The notes beneath the pieces are model-generated. The model saw only the letters and a program-made list of their open reading frames with translations. It was not told the DNA's origin and made no database searches. From PXAP01 sp964520585 (GTDB taxonomy: Bacteria; Bacteroidota; Bacteroidia; Bacteroidales; PUMT01), in assembly GCA_964520585.1 (NCBI GenBank), contig CAZFOO010000003.1, forward strand, positions 21,355 through 85,354: a stretch of 64,000 nt of DNA, in the 5' to 3' direction. Numbering within the stretch: position 1 is the stretch's first letter; each line of letters begins with the position of its first letter. Positions 35,242 through 46,200 of this stretch are shown here, one piece after another. The position numbers were made by a program, and so were the translations under genes.

Positions 35242-35507
35242 CCTGCAGTGATTTGTATTGTATTAATAATGGTTATGTGGGTTGATTTTTCAAAAACCCC
35301 TCCGGCCAATTCGGTGAATCAGTACCAAATTGCCATATGTAACCAAAATTATTAAAAAAAAATCTACGAATCAATAGATACAGGCTTATTTGTAATTAAT
35401 CTAATGCTAATGAAGCCTTTATTATTAAAGTATGTCAGTGCTATTCCGGCCTTTGTTTATATCGTGAACGCTCCGTATAACCGGCCCTGTAAAAAAGCAT
35501 ATATGTT

Positions 35508-35843
35508 CTATACCGGCTCTTTGATCATGGTCAGTACCATTTTGTATCTTTCCACGGCCCGGAGAGCATGCGGTATGTTTGCCGGCATAATGATTGAATC
35601 ACCTTTTTCCAGGAGATGTATTTTGTCGGCGATTGTAATTTCGGCCTTTCCGTCAACCACCTGCACAAGTGCATCGAATGGTGCAGTATGTTCACTCAGT
35701 CCTTCACCTTTATCAAATGCGAAAAGCGAAATATTTCCTGTATTACGTTTAAGGACATTTTTGCTCACAATGGCACCGTCTGCATATTTAACTTCTTCAT
35801 CAAACCTGAATACTTCATCTTGTATGAATTCTTTTTGCTCCAT
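35508..35843 (-). CDS. cupin domain protein
   Basis: A 111-aa single cupin. Motif 1 is G-x-S-EHTAPFDALVQVVDGKAEI (with the His and Glu positions) and motif 2 is GDSIIMPANIPHALRAVE. Such small cupins often accompany redox genes in Bacteroidota. It is between hcp and nrfH on the same strand but is separated from hcp by a terminator, so it probably has its own promoter. The ligand is unknown. Confidence 0.85.
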   Translation of the reverse strand: MEQKEFIQDEVFRFDEEVKYADGAIVSKNVLKRNTGNISLFAFDKGEGLSEHTAPFDALVQVVDGKAEITIADKIHLLEKGDSIIMPANIPHALRAVERYKMVLTMIKEPV

Positions 35844-35864
35844 AGTTTTAGTTTTTATAGTTAT

Positions 35865-35897
35865 AAAAAAACACCGGGAGATAAATTGTCCCCCGGT
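35865..35897 (-). terminator. rho-independent terminator after hcp
   Basis: On the minus strand a hairpin ACCGGG...CCCGGT (one internal mismatch) is followed by G and seven T, 43 nt past the hcp stop. A second incomplete copy of the hairpin sequence lies just before it. Confidence 0.8.
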
Positions 35898-35934
35898 AAG
35901 ATCTGGAGGGAGATAAATTGTCCCCCGGTAAGAT
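35876..35934. repeat. partial tandem duplication of the hcp terminator
   Basis: The 27-nt unit beginning GGGAGATAAATTG and ending CCGGTAAGAT occurs at 35876-35902 and again at 35908-35934, identical over its full length with a 32-nt period. Only the distal copy keeps the T-run. Confidence 0.85.
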
Positions 35935-35939
35935 ATGGA

Positions 35940-37592
35940 TTAGTTCATAAACATTTTTACATCTTGTTCAGGATTCGTTATCCCTCCAATCCCGAATTTG
36001 TCGACCAGCACGTTTGCAACGTTCGGTGAAAGAAAAGCCGGCAGGGTAGGGCCAAGGTGAATATTTTTCACGCCCAGGGAAAGGAGTGCAAGAAGCACAA
36101 TGACCGCTTTTTGCTCGTACCATGCAATATTGTATGCAATGGGCAGCTCATTGATATCATTCAGTTCGAATATCTCTTTCAGCTTCATGGCAATTACCGC
36201 AAGGGAATAGGAATCGTTGCACTGTCCGGCATCCAGAACCCGGGGTATACCCCCAATGTCTCCAAGAGGAAGTTTATTGTACCGGTATTTGGCACAGCCT
36301 GCAGTTAGTATTACCGTATCTTCAGGAAGCTCTTCGGCAAATTCGGTATAGTATTCCCTGCTTTTCATCCTTCCGTCACATCCTGCCATGACAAAGAATT
36401 TTTTTATGGCCCCGCTTTTTACCGCGTCAACTACCTTGTCGGCAAGTGCGAAAACCTGGGCATGTGCGAATCCCCCGACTATTTCTCCTTTTTCAATTTC
36501 CACCGGGGACTGGCATTTTTTGGCGTGCTCAATTATTTTTGAGAAATCTTTCTGGCCGCCCTTCTCACGTTCAGGTATATGCTCAAAACCATCAAATCCT
36601 GCGGCACCGGTAGTATATACCCTGTCGCTATAAGTTGATTTTGAGGTGGGAGGGACTATACAATTTGTTGTGAAAAGGACCGGCCCGTTAAATGATTCAA
36701 ACTCCTCCTTTTGTTTCCACCATGAGTTTCCGTAGTTGCCTATAAAATGCTTGAATTTTTTGAAGGCCGGGTAGTAATTGGCGGGAAGCATTTCGCTATG
36801 GGTATATACATCCACCCCGGTTCCTTCGGTTTGTTCCAGAAGTTCCTGCATATCCTTGAGATCGTGCCCGCTGATCAGTATGCCTGGGTTTTCACCGGTT
36901 CCGATATTAACGCTGGTTATTTCAGGATTTCCGTAAGCCGAGGTATTAGCTTTGTCAAGAAGTGCCATGGCGGTTACTCCGTGTTTTCCTGTTTCCATTA
37001 CCAGTGAAACAAGTTCGTCAACAGTCAGGTCGTCACGTGTTGTAGCAACCAGCGCATCCTGCATAAAGCTGTAAAGGGAAGGATCCTCGTGGCCGAGGTT
37101 CCATGCATGCTCGGTATAGGCCGCCATGCCTTTTACACCATAGATAATAAGTTCCCGCAGGGAACGCACATCTTCATTTTTTGTGCTGAGCACACCTATG
37201 GTTTGTGCTTTCCTTTCAAATTCATCGGGAGTGAACGCCTGCCATTCGGCCGACTCATGAAGAGGGCCCTCAGGAAAAATTCCTTTTTCTTCAAGTTCAA
37301 GTCTCAGTTTGTTGCGCATTTCAAGACCTTCCTGGATTTTAGCGATAAAGACTTTTTTGTCGAAATTACCATTGGTTATGGTGGCAAAAAGGCTGTCAAC
37401 AATGAACTTGTTGATTCCGGGTTTTTCAATTCCGGCTTTGCGTGCTGTGGTTGTGTAAATGGAGATACCTTTGAGAACGAACATTAAAACATCCTGGAGA
37501 TTGGCAACATCATCTGTTTTTCCGCAAACTCCCTTTATGGTACAACCTGTGTTCTTGGCTGCTTCCTGGCATTGATAACAAAACATACTCAT
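35940..37592 (-). CDS. hcp: hybrid cluster protein (hydroxylamine reductase)
   Basis: A 550-aa class I Hcp. The N-terminal Cys set CYQCQEAAKNTGCTIKGVC (CxxC then C and C) binds the [4Fe-4S] cluster, and the hybrid Fe-S-O cluster ligands are in the C-terminal part (LTAGCAKYRYNK, DAGQCND and similar). Hcp protects against NO-derived stress and can reduce hydroxylamine. MFCYQCQ, two codons downstream, is an equally good start. It lies with nrfHA and an NsrR-like regulator, consistent with nitrite/NO handling. Upstream DNA has a diverged duplication and a strong hairpin. Confidence 0.96.
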   Translation of the reverse strand: MSMFCYQCQEAAKNTGCTIKGVCGKTDDVANLQDVLMFVLKGISIYTTTARKAGIEKPGINKFIVDSLFATITNGNFDKKVFIAKIQEGLEMRNKLRLELEEKGIFPEGPLHESAEWQAFTPDEFERKAQTIGVLSTKNEDVRSLRELIIYGVKGMAAYTEHAWNLGHEDPSLYSFMQDALVATTRDDLTVDELVSLVMETGKHGVTAMALLDKANTSAYGNPEITSVNIGTGENPGILISGHDLKDMQELLEQTEGTGVDVYTHSEMLPANYYPAFKKFKHFIGNYGNSWWKQKEEFESFNGPVLFTTNCIVPPTSKSTYSDRVYTTGAAGFDGFEHIPEREKGGQKDFSKIIEHAKKCQSPVEIEKGEIVGGFAHAQVFALADKVVDAVKSGAIKKFFVMAGCDGRMKSREYYTEFAEELPEDTVILTAGCAKYRYNKLPLGDIGGIPRVLDAGQCNDSYSLAVIAMKLKEIFELNDINELPIAYNIAWYEQKAVIVLLALLSLGVKNIHLGPTLPAFLSPNVANVLVDKFGIGGITNPEQDVKMFMN

Positions 37593-37641
37593 AATATTAT
37601 ATTGGTTTTAAAGGTTAAAAAAATCTGAAAATTTATGGTTA

Positions 37642-37663
37642 TAACCGGGAGTGACCCCGGTTA
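37642..37663. promoter_or_regulatory. 8-bp GC-rich hairpin in hcp upstream region
   Basis: Perfect arms TAACCGGG and CCCGGTTA with a 6-nt loop. It lies 50 nt before the hcp start and is followed on the plus strand by ATTTTCC. It may be an mRNA leader element or operator. Confidence 0.4.
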
Positions 37664-37669
37664 ATTTTC

Positions 37670-37772
37670 CATGCTGTCATTAGTTACTGTAAAATATTAA
37701 CGATCAGATGGTAAAATAAATGTACCTGTTTCTCATGCTGTCAATGGTGAAATGTTTCTACACTGATCAGAT
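37670..37772. repeat. diverged direct duplication upstream of hcp
   Basis: CATGCTGTCA occurs at 37670 and 37734 and GATCAGAT at 37702 and 37765. The same order and spacing (32 and 31 nt) suggest an ancestral duplication of a segment of about 64 nt, perhaps a pair of regulator sites. Confidence 0.5.
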
Positions 37773-37855
37773 AAGAAATTAGTATTCAATTTATTTTAGA
37801 AACCCTGTAAAGCCAATAGGGGGAGGCAGACGGGAAATTGGATGAGATAAGTCTG

Positions 37856-38329
37856 TTACGGCTTTTTAAAACCGGTTTGTTTTCTTTTTTCTCTCACATC
37901 CATCTGTTTCTCTTCAGCAAACATACCCATGATATTCACGCCTAGCTGCAAAAACGTAGCTACCCCGGCTATGGCCATTATATATATGAAAAGGTGGCCG
38001 AAGGGAACAAGAAAAAAGATGGCTACATTGAACAGGGAAATCCATACTCCTGCGCACCAGGGACAGGTAAGAATTGTTTTTACCGAGGCTCCAAAGCCTG
38101 AATTCTCGAAAGAACGGCTGATATCCCTGAATAATTTAAAGATTCTGTCGTAAACCATAAGCCGTGTCATCCGGTAGGTGGCAATACAGATCACCAACAA
38201 TTCAAAAACGCTGATGCTGTCAACACCTATACCCCTGGCATTTAACAAAGTTCCTAAAGCAATAAGTAAAAGAACGTAAACGAACATTGACACAACATTC
38301 CAGATCTTTTCGGTATTTGTTTGTTTCAT
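37856..38329 (-). CDS. DUF1360 family membrane protein
   Basis: A 157-aa protein with three to four hydrophobic helices and the family signature LLVICIATYRMTRLMVYDRIF...ILTCPWCAGVWISL. DUF1360 proteins have no assigned function. It lies between the Fe-S protein gene and hcp, both on the same strand, at distances of about 160 and 260 nt, so co-transcription is possible but not shown. Confidence 0.75.
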   Translation of the reverse strand: MKQTNTEKIWNVVSMFVYVLLLIALGTLLNARGIGVDSISVFELLVICIATYRMTRLMVYDRIFKLFRDISRSFENSGFGASVKTILTCPWCAGVWISLFNVAIFFLVPFGHLFIYIMAIAGVATFLQLGVNIMGMFAEEKQMDVREKRKQTGFKKP

Positions 38330-38489
38330 TATTTTGCCTGTTAATCAGTTGAATTAAAATTATACGACTGCAAATTAGACAAAAAAAGACAAACTTTGTT
38401 TTCTTACATAAGATCTTTCCAAATAGTTTATGTCATTTTTATCTATATATTTTTTTAAACTGACCTGAAGAAAGATTACAAAATGGACT

Positions 38490-39533
38490 CTAGATCCATT
38501 CCTCCGCAAGGATGTTGCCTCTTATGCCCACGGTTATCGATTTGACCGGAACTTTCCTGTTGGCCGATTGCACTGCCTTCATTGCTATTTGCTCTATTCC
38601 TGAGCAGCAGGGAACCTCCATCTTCATTACCGTAACTGTGTTTATACGGGCATCATTGATCAGCCGTACCAGTTTTTCCAGGTACACCTCCTTATTGGAA
38701 TCCAATTTGGGACATGCAATGGCAAGGGTTTTTCCTTTCAGAAATCCGTCATGAAAATTTCCCATGGAATAAGCCACACAGTCCGCCGCCAACAGCAGAT
38801 CCGATCCCCTGAAGTGCGAAGCTCCCGGGTTAATCAGGTGCATCTGTACCGGCCACTGTGTCAGTTGTGAAGGGGTGTCTTCCGATGACCCGGCGTTGTT
38901 GACCTGACTGGCTGCCGGAGAAGCCGGAGTTCCGTTGTTGGCGGGAGAAGCAAAACTCACTGACCTGGATCCCGGACAACCACCGCTTCTTGCATCCCAT
39001 GCAGTTCCTGCAATATCCGATGCGACCGGCACCTGAGCGCCATTGGCGACTGCGGGTTCATGATTTTCTTTTCGGGAGTTTATTAGTCTTTCGGGTTCAT
39101 TATTTTTGTCCGCAGCTGCGGGTTCGTGATTTTCTTTTCGGGGACTGTAATGATGGACTTGCTGAATAACCTCCTTCACCGGAAAGTCAATACTTTCAGA
39201 ATTATTCATCAGGTATTCTGCAGCCTGTCTGAGGAATATAAATTCTCCGTGATCCTTGAGGTGTTTCATATGTGCGGTGACCGTGTTCCTGCCCTTTTTT
39301 ACCATCTCTTCCATAACGCGGACTTCATCGTAAGGCATAGCTTCCCGCATTTCAATTTCCATGGCACCTTCCGGACAGTGGCCTAAACATGCACCCAGTC
39401 CGTCACACATCAGGTCACTTATCAACCTTGCTTTGCCGTCTATTATCTGAAGTGCACCTTCATAGCAGTTGGGAATACATAAACCGCAACCGTTACATTT
39501 CTCCTCATCTATTTTAATTATTTCACGCTTCAT
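38490..39533 (-). CDS. ferredoxin-domain Fe-S protein of hcp neighbourhood
   Basis: A 347-aa protein. Residues 1-60 are a dicluster ferredoxin: CNGCGLCIPNC and CDGLGACLGHC followed by PEG. Residues 75-140 are helical. Residues 145-235 are a low-complexity linker with a duplicated phrase RKENHEPA. Residues 240-347 form a conserved C-terminal domain (LLLAADCVAYSMG, LAIACPKLD, MEVPCCSGIEQIA) with further Cys. Related proteins accompany hcp in Bacteroidota and may supply its electrons; that is inference from context. Confidence 0.78.
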   Translation of the reverse strand: MKREIIKIDEEKCNGCGLCIPNCYEGALQIIDGKARLISDLMCDGLGACLGHCPEGAMEIEMREAMPYDEVRVMEEMVKKGRNTVTAHMKHLKDHGEFIFLRQAAEYLMNNSESIDFPVKEVIQQVHHYSPRKENHEPAAADKNNEPERLINSRKENHEPAVANGAQVPVASDIAGTAWDARSGGCPGSRSVSFASPANNGTPASPAASQVNNAGSSEDTPSQLTQWPVQMHLINPGASHFRGSDLLLAADCVAYSMGNFHDGFLKGKTLAIACPKLDSNKEVYLEKLVRLINDARINTVTVMKMEVPCCSGIEQIAMKAVQSANRKVPVKSITVGIRGNILAEEWI

Positions 39534-39703
39534 ATTTAAAGATTTGCTTTGTTTTGTTAATTATGGTTTATATATCAGTTCGTTAATGTTATAAGTAAAA
39601 AGGTAATTAAATACTCAAATATATATAATAGAAATATATTGTACAAGTTTTTAAGAGGAAAATTCAGGTTTTAGCTGTTAATTTATATGGAGTCTAATTT
39701 ATA

Positions 39704-40102
39704 TCAGATATACTGGTCCAGGGTTTGTTTCCTGAGATGCTCTCTGAATTGCAGAGTCATCTGGTTGGTAACATTATTCATTATACATTTGTCGAAAGGG
39801 CATATCTGTTTATCCAGGGGACAGGGAGTTATGTCAATATCACCTTCAATGGTTTCGTAAATCTCAAGGAAAGTTATATCCGCCGGCTTCTTTTTAAGGG
39901 TAAAGCCACCGCTTGGTCCACGATGCGACACTAGATAATTATTTTTTGCCAGTCTTTGCATTATCTTGGCAACATGGTGCCTGCTCGCCCCCGTCATTTC
40001 AGCTATCTGCATAACATTTATTGACGGTTTTGATTTGGCAATCAGTATCATTCCATGCAAAGCAATGGAAGCTGCCTCTGAAATTGTTACTACTTTTGAC
40101 AT
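39704..40102 (-). CDS. Rrf2 family regulator, NsrR-like
   Basis: A 132-aa Rrf2 protein: winged helix (SINVMQIAEMTGASRHHVAKIMQRLAKNNYLVSHRGPSGGFTLKK) and three Cys, 94, 101 and 106, spaced C-x6-C-x4-C in the position of the Fe-S ligands of NsrR, RsrR or IscR. NsrR senses NO through its cluster. Its place upstream of hcp and nrfHA on the same strand suggests that it controls these genes, but no operator was identified. Confidence 0.85.
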   Translation of the reverse strand: MSKVVTISEAASIALHGMILIAKSKPSINVMQIAEMTGASRHHVAKIMQRLAKNNYLVSHRGPSGGFTLKKKPADITFLEIYETIEGDIDITPCPLDKQICPFDKCIMNNVTNQMTLQFREHLRKQTLDQYI

Positions 40103-40225
40103 TCCGGAACTTTAAGTAATTAAATACCACAATAGGATATCAACTGCAAAAGAACAAATTATTTTTTATTTTTCCCGGAATAATATTGAAAAATTAATAT
40201 ATGAAGCCATAAAGTTTTATATGAT

Positions 40226-43200
40226 CTACCGGATAAGAGTTACATCGCCTGCCATTACCTTTGAGCTGCCGTTGGTAAAGGTAACCCATGCTTTCCATAC
40301 ATATACGTCCTGTTTGGCCAGACGCTCCTGGTAATACCCGTCCCATCCCTGCATTATGTCGGTACTTTCAAACAGGAATTCTCCCCACCGGTTATATATT
40401 CTAAGCCGGTATTTGGTTACCCCGTCCCAGAAAGGTCTGAAGATATTATTTGATGTGGGGTCGGCAGGGTCATACCATCCCCCGGATGGTCCCGAGGGAT
40501 TTGGCCTGAATGCACTGGGGAAGAAAATCTCTCCGCTGCCCGTCACTGTAACTGCCCGTTCAATGAACATCCTTTCGGTACAGTTATGTTCGGTCCATAC
40601 TGCTAAACTTATATCATACACTCCCAATTCGGTGTAAAGATGTTCCGGGTTTTTTTCTGCTGAATAATTCCCATCCCCGAAATTCCACTCATAAGTTTCA
40701 CCATATTCAGACATATTATATAACCGGATCTCTTCATCAGGTAAAAGAACAGTATCGGGAGCCACCTTAAAATCCACGACCGGCTTTCTGTAAACTTCTA
40801 TTTCCCGGTATGTAAAATCCTCACCCCCTTCCCCGTAAACAATAAGCTTTACATTGTAAACTCCATGCTCCTGGAATGTATGTACCGGTTCCGGATCTTC
40901 TGAAGTATTGCCATCGTCAAAATCCCAGTAATAGCTGTGCCCGTATATGGAATTATTAATGAATCTTACAGTGTGGGGAACACATCCCGGCACCAGAGTG
41001 TCAAAAGCGGCCACCGGAACCGGCGGTTTTATATATATACGGTGACTAACTGAATCGGAACAGTTATCGTTCCAAACCCTCAAACCTATATTATATTCGC
41101 CCCAATCCCCGAACTCATAGCTACCCGGGTATCTCTTATCAGAAAAGTTCCCGTCGTCAAAATCCCATTTATATTCCCATATACCATCTTTGCTGACATT
41201 GTCAATGTCGACAGAAAGAGAAGGGTATTCCTGGAAGACCGGGTTGACGGTGAATTCTGCTTCAGGTTGAGGGTAGATGGCTATCTCATATCCGGCTGTA
41301 TCGGTGCACCCGTATTCTGATATACCGGCCAGTCTGACGAAATAGCTGGTATCATTGAATGAATTATTGAAATATACATGATGTGGATCTTTGATGCCGA
41401 TACCCAGTCCGTCGCCAAAATCCCAATGATAACTTACCGCTCCCGTTGTGTTATTCTGAAAATTTACCGCCAGGGGACTGCATCCTTCAGTAGCAGAACT
41501 GAAGTCCGCGTTTACCCGGGGATATACGCGGACCGGCTGGCTGGTTGAGTCGCTGCACCCGTATTGGGTTTCTGCAATCAGCTGAAGGGTATAAGTTTTG
41601 GTTGCTTCCTCCTGGTTATCATACCTGTGGTAAAATAAATCTTTTGAAGTTGTATGGTAGTCTTCTCCATCACCAAATATCCAGGTGTAATGATCGGCAT
41701 CTATGCTTGTGTTGGATACAGGAAAGTCGAATGGTGGACAAGTGGTGGTGTTATCGGTTTCGAAACTTGCACGTGGATTTGGATAAACTGTTATATCCAT
41801 GCTGTACTCGCTTATGCATTGATCTTCTGAAAAAGAGCGCAGAGTCACCACCCGGGTAATAGTTACACTTTCTGTATTCATAAAGGTATAGCGGGGCGAA
41901 TGATCCGTTGAGGTGACACCGTCGCCGAAATCCCATTCGTGCCTGCTGCCTCCTTTGGTAAGGTTTTCAAAATCCACTTCCAGGGGGTGACAGCCATCAG
42001 TTACCGTTGCAGTGAACAAAGCATCAATGTCGTTATGTACATTTATGTTCTTTTCTATTCTGTCTTCACATCCTGCATAATTAATGGCGGTGAGATTTAC
42101 AGGGTAGGATGCCTGATCATCGTATCCTGGGTTGGTGAAGATATGGGTAAAACTATCGTTGTTCCAGGTAATAGTATCTTTACCGTCTCCAAAATCCCAT
42201 ATATATTTTTCTGCTCCAATGGAGGAATTGCTGAATTCAATTTCAAAGGGCGTGCATCCTGAACTTTCCGGAAAGTTGAAACCGGCATTAACATAAGGAT
42301 GTACTCTTATATCCACGTAGAAGGTGTCGGTACAGGTATTATTGTCCGCTATGGTAACCAGCCTTACCCTGTAAACACTGTCCGCTGTCCCTGTATTACT
42401 GAAAGTGTGGACCGGCTCAGCTTCTGAAGAATAATTTCCGTTGCCGAAATCCCATGAATAATATTTTACTCCCTTACTGGTATTAGAAAATTCCACTTCA
42501 AGCGGATGACATCCTTCCCTCGTATTTGGCTCAAATTCAGCTGAAATTGAGGGTTTTACTTCGAGGGTCCTGCTTGTTTCACTTATACAGCCTGCATAGT
42601 TTTCTGCACGCATATTTATTGTATAGGTAGCAGACGTATCGAACGAGGGATTACTGAATCTCCGGACAAAGGATCCGGTGCTGTAAGTTATGCTGTCCGA
42701 ACCATCGTTGAAGTCCCAGTAATAAACAGAAGCATTTACGGAAGTATTTTCTATTTCAACATCAAACGGATTGCAACCGGTGTTGCCGTCAAGATTGAAA
42801 TCTGCTTTTACATAGGGATGGACGGTTATATCAACGTAAAAAGAATCCTGGCATACATTGTTGGGTGCAGTAGAAACTAACATGACCCTGTAGATGCTGT
42901 CTGTAGTCCCTGTGTTTGTGAAGGTATGAGCCGGTTCGTATTCTGATGATGAGCTGCCATCTCCAAAATCCCATCTGTAGAGTTGGCCCCCTTCGGTATC
43001 GTTTGCAAAACTGATGGTAAGGGGATGACATCCCCCTGTTTGTGACGGGGTGAACTCCGCGATAATATCCGGTAAAACGGTCACCTGTTTAGTCAGTTCC
43101 GAAGTACAGCCAGCATAGTTTTCTGCAATAAGAGTTACGTTGTAATCCTCTGCTGCGCTGAAGCTACTGTTTGAAAAAATATGGTTTACCGGATCCTCAG

Positions 43201-46200
43201 AGCTTGTGGACAATGATTCATCGTCACCGAAATCCCAAAAATAATCCGAACCACCGTAACTCTGGTTAATAAGCTCAACGTCGAACGGATTGCAGCCGGT
43301 ATTGCTTCCGGTGGTGAAATTTGCCTCAACCCTTCCGTGGACCCTGATATCCCAGCTGTTGGTCGTAGTGCAATGTCCATTGGCAGAGGTGGTGGTAAGC
43401 TGTACCTGTCTTATTAGGTCGGAGGTGCCGGTGTTTATAAAGGTATGGGTTGGATTGGGCTCATCCGATCCTGCACCATCACCAAAATCCCATTCCCATT
43501 TTGCCGCGTTTTTAGACAGTTCCATAAAATCAATGATGAGCGGCTCGCAACCCCCCGACACCCCCGGCTGAAAATTGGCTGTAAGCTGAGGATATACCAG
43601 TATTTCCCTGGTTAAACTGTCCCTGCACCCCTGGTCATTTTCAACAACCAGCTTGAGTTCAAATATCCGGTCGGACGAACCTGTATTATGAAATGTATGG
43701 GTAAAGGCAGCCTGGCTGGTGGTAGATGTGCCCGATCCATCTCCAAAATCCCATAAATAATGATCTGCCCCGGTTGAGCTGCTGTTTATGGTAACGCTCA
43801 GCGGGTGGCATCCTTCAATATTATCTATGCTAAAGGAGGCCTCGATCAATGGGTGGACGGCTACTTCAACCCTTGCGGTGTCTGAACAGCCCTGGTCCGA
43901 TATAGCAATCAGCATAACATCATAAATGACATCATGACCCGAATAATTTACCGGGTATGTATGCTGGGGAGCCGCTTCATCCGATCCGGATCCGTCGCCG
44001 AAGTACCATACATAACTTGTTGCTCCCGCCGATAAATTAGTGAAGGTGACGTTGTGAGGAGAGCAGCCATCTATAGGATCAGCGGTGAATCCGGCATTGA
44101 CCTCAGGATGTATGGTAACCTCTCTTTCAATTATGTCTTGGCATCCTTTATCATTGGTTACCGTTAACCGGATGGTACGGGTAACACTGGCGGTACCGCT
44201 GTTTTCAAAAATGTGCACGAATTCTCCCGATGAAGTGGTTGAGGTGTTACCGTCTCCAAAATCCCACAAATAACTTGTAGCGCCGATGGACTGGTCTTTT
44301 ATAACCAGCTCCAGGGGAGCACATCCTGAGGGTTGGTCGAAAGTAAACCCGGCCTCAATGTAAGGGTCAACCGTTATGTTCATTTCAGAGGTATCCCGGC
44401 ACCCGAAAGGTGAAACAGCTGTCAGTGTTACCGGATATGTTATACTGCCGGTGCCGGTACGGTTAAGGAACAGATGGGAGGGATGCTCATCCGGCGAGGA
44501 TGCACCATCTCCAAAATCCCAGTACCACTGGTCCGTGTTGCCTGATGATAAATTTGTAAATTTCACTTCAACCGGGTCGCAGCCAGCATCCAGGTCGACT
44601 GAAAAATCTGATACGATGGAAGGGTAGACCGTTATTTTTCTTTGTAACTGATCAGAGTAACCATCCACATTTCTTACTACAAGCTCGATGGTGTGTTCGA
44701 CCGGGGCATCTGTATTATTTTCAAAGAGGTAAGTTATATCATCGGGAGTACTTGTCATGTCAACAATCACATTATCTACATACCACCTGAAATTGGTTCC
44801 CCCGGTAGATTGATTATAGAGTGTTACCTCTTCAGGGGCGCAGACGGCGGCTTCGTCAAAGGTGAATTTAGCCTCGACGGGAGTAGAAACCTGAACCGAT
44901 ATTGTTGCGCTGTCTGTCATGTTGCAGGCTCCTGATACGGTTACCTTGTAGAGAGTGCTGCTGAGCGGATTGGCAATCGGGGTTGGGCTGAGAGGATCAT
45001 CAAGGTAGGAATGGGGCTCCCAGTTGTAACTGGTTCCTCCCGATGCAAAAAGCTGTACCGGAACACCATAGCATGTGCGAAGAACATTGGAGTTGGTTCC
45101 TTCAACATTAGCCCTTACTTCCAGCTCGTTGAAGTCCGAGAAATAGCCGTACATGGTCCCGCTGGTTGGTCCGCCATTAATAATACCCAGGTGAAACACA
45201 TCTTTGGTATTCTGTATCATGCTGGCTACACCAACAGGAATAACTGCCTGGTCAAACTCAAATTCAGCAGCAAGCCAATCTGTCGTGCCCGGAACTGCAT
45301 TGAAATCCACATCCTGAATAAGGGCTGCATCACCATTGAGAATAAATCCGTCTTCTGCGCCGGCGCGGACCAGTATATTCATGAAAAAACTTTCCCCTTT
45401 AGAGCGGGTAAAGGATACCTGGGTGGAGCCTGTGCATACATTTACCGGCGGAAGAATCCCGCCTCCCATTTCACAACCAAACCCTGCAACATGATATACA
45501 TAAGCAGGTTCTGATGTTTTTATATGATGCCTGTCCATGGTGAACTCATGTCTGTATACCTCCCCAATGTTTAGTGTGATGACATATATCCCGTCAATCT
45601 CCACCTGGGTGGTATTTTGAGTTGCGGTAACATAGAAAGATTCCCTCATCCCGGCATTGAGCCTGCCCTGCATGGCAATATACTCGGTACCGATAATGCT
45701 CACCGGAACGATCTGATCTCCTATCAGATCCTTGCAGTTTGCATGAGGATGGGCATCGACAGAATCATCGGCAGTGGTTACCGCCACCGGCTTGTTAGAC
45801 ACTATGCGGGTACCTGCCAGCCGGTTTTCCGGAAGCTGCCCGGCACGCGGATGCACCCCTGCAATCATATTATCAGGTCCCACCGCATAGGTTTGTCCCC
45901 TGTTCAGTACCACGGTAAAAGGCACTCCTGCCGGTCTTCCGGGATGAGCCGGCTTGGTGGGGGTGATGGTAACCTCGGTATTATCTTCGGTGGCCACTAT
46001 CAGGATGGATGAGTAGGGCTGGGGACTATAATTGCCGTTTCGGAAATAGTTCTGGAAGGGGACAAAGAATTCCGTTCCCAGTGCGTTCCTTCCTTTAAGT
46101 GCAAAGATATCGGGATTCAAATGAGTACCAACTTCGTAATAAGCAGTTATCATATTGTCGGACTGGACTCTTATTCCTCTGTCCAGCGGTAATGTACCAA

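Noticed and set aside
35281..35293. CRP/FNR-type box (TTGA-N4-TCAA) upstream of nrfH
   Set aside because: The arms are only four bases and the AT-rich context makes chance likely.
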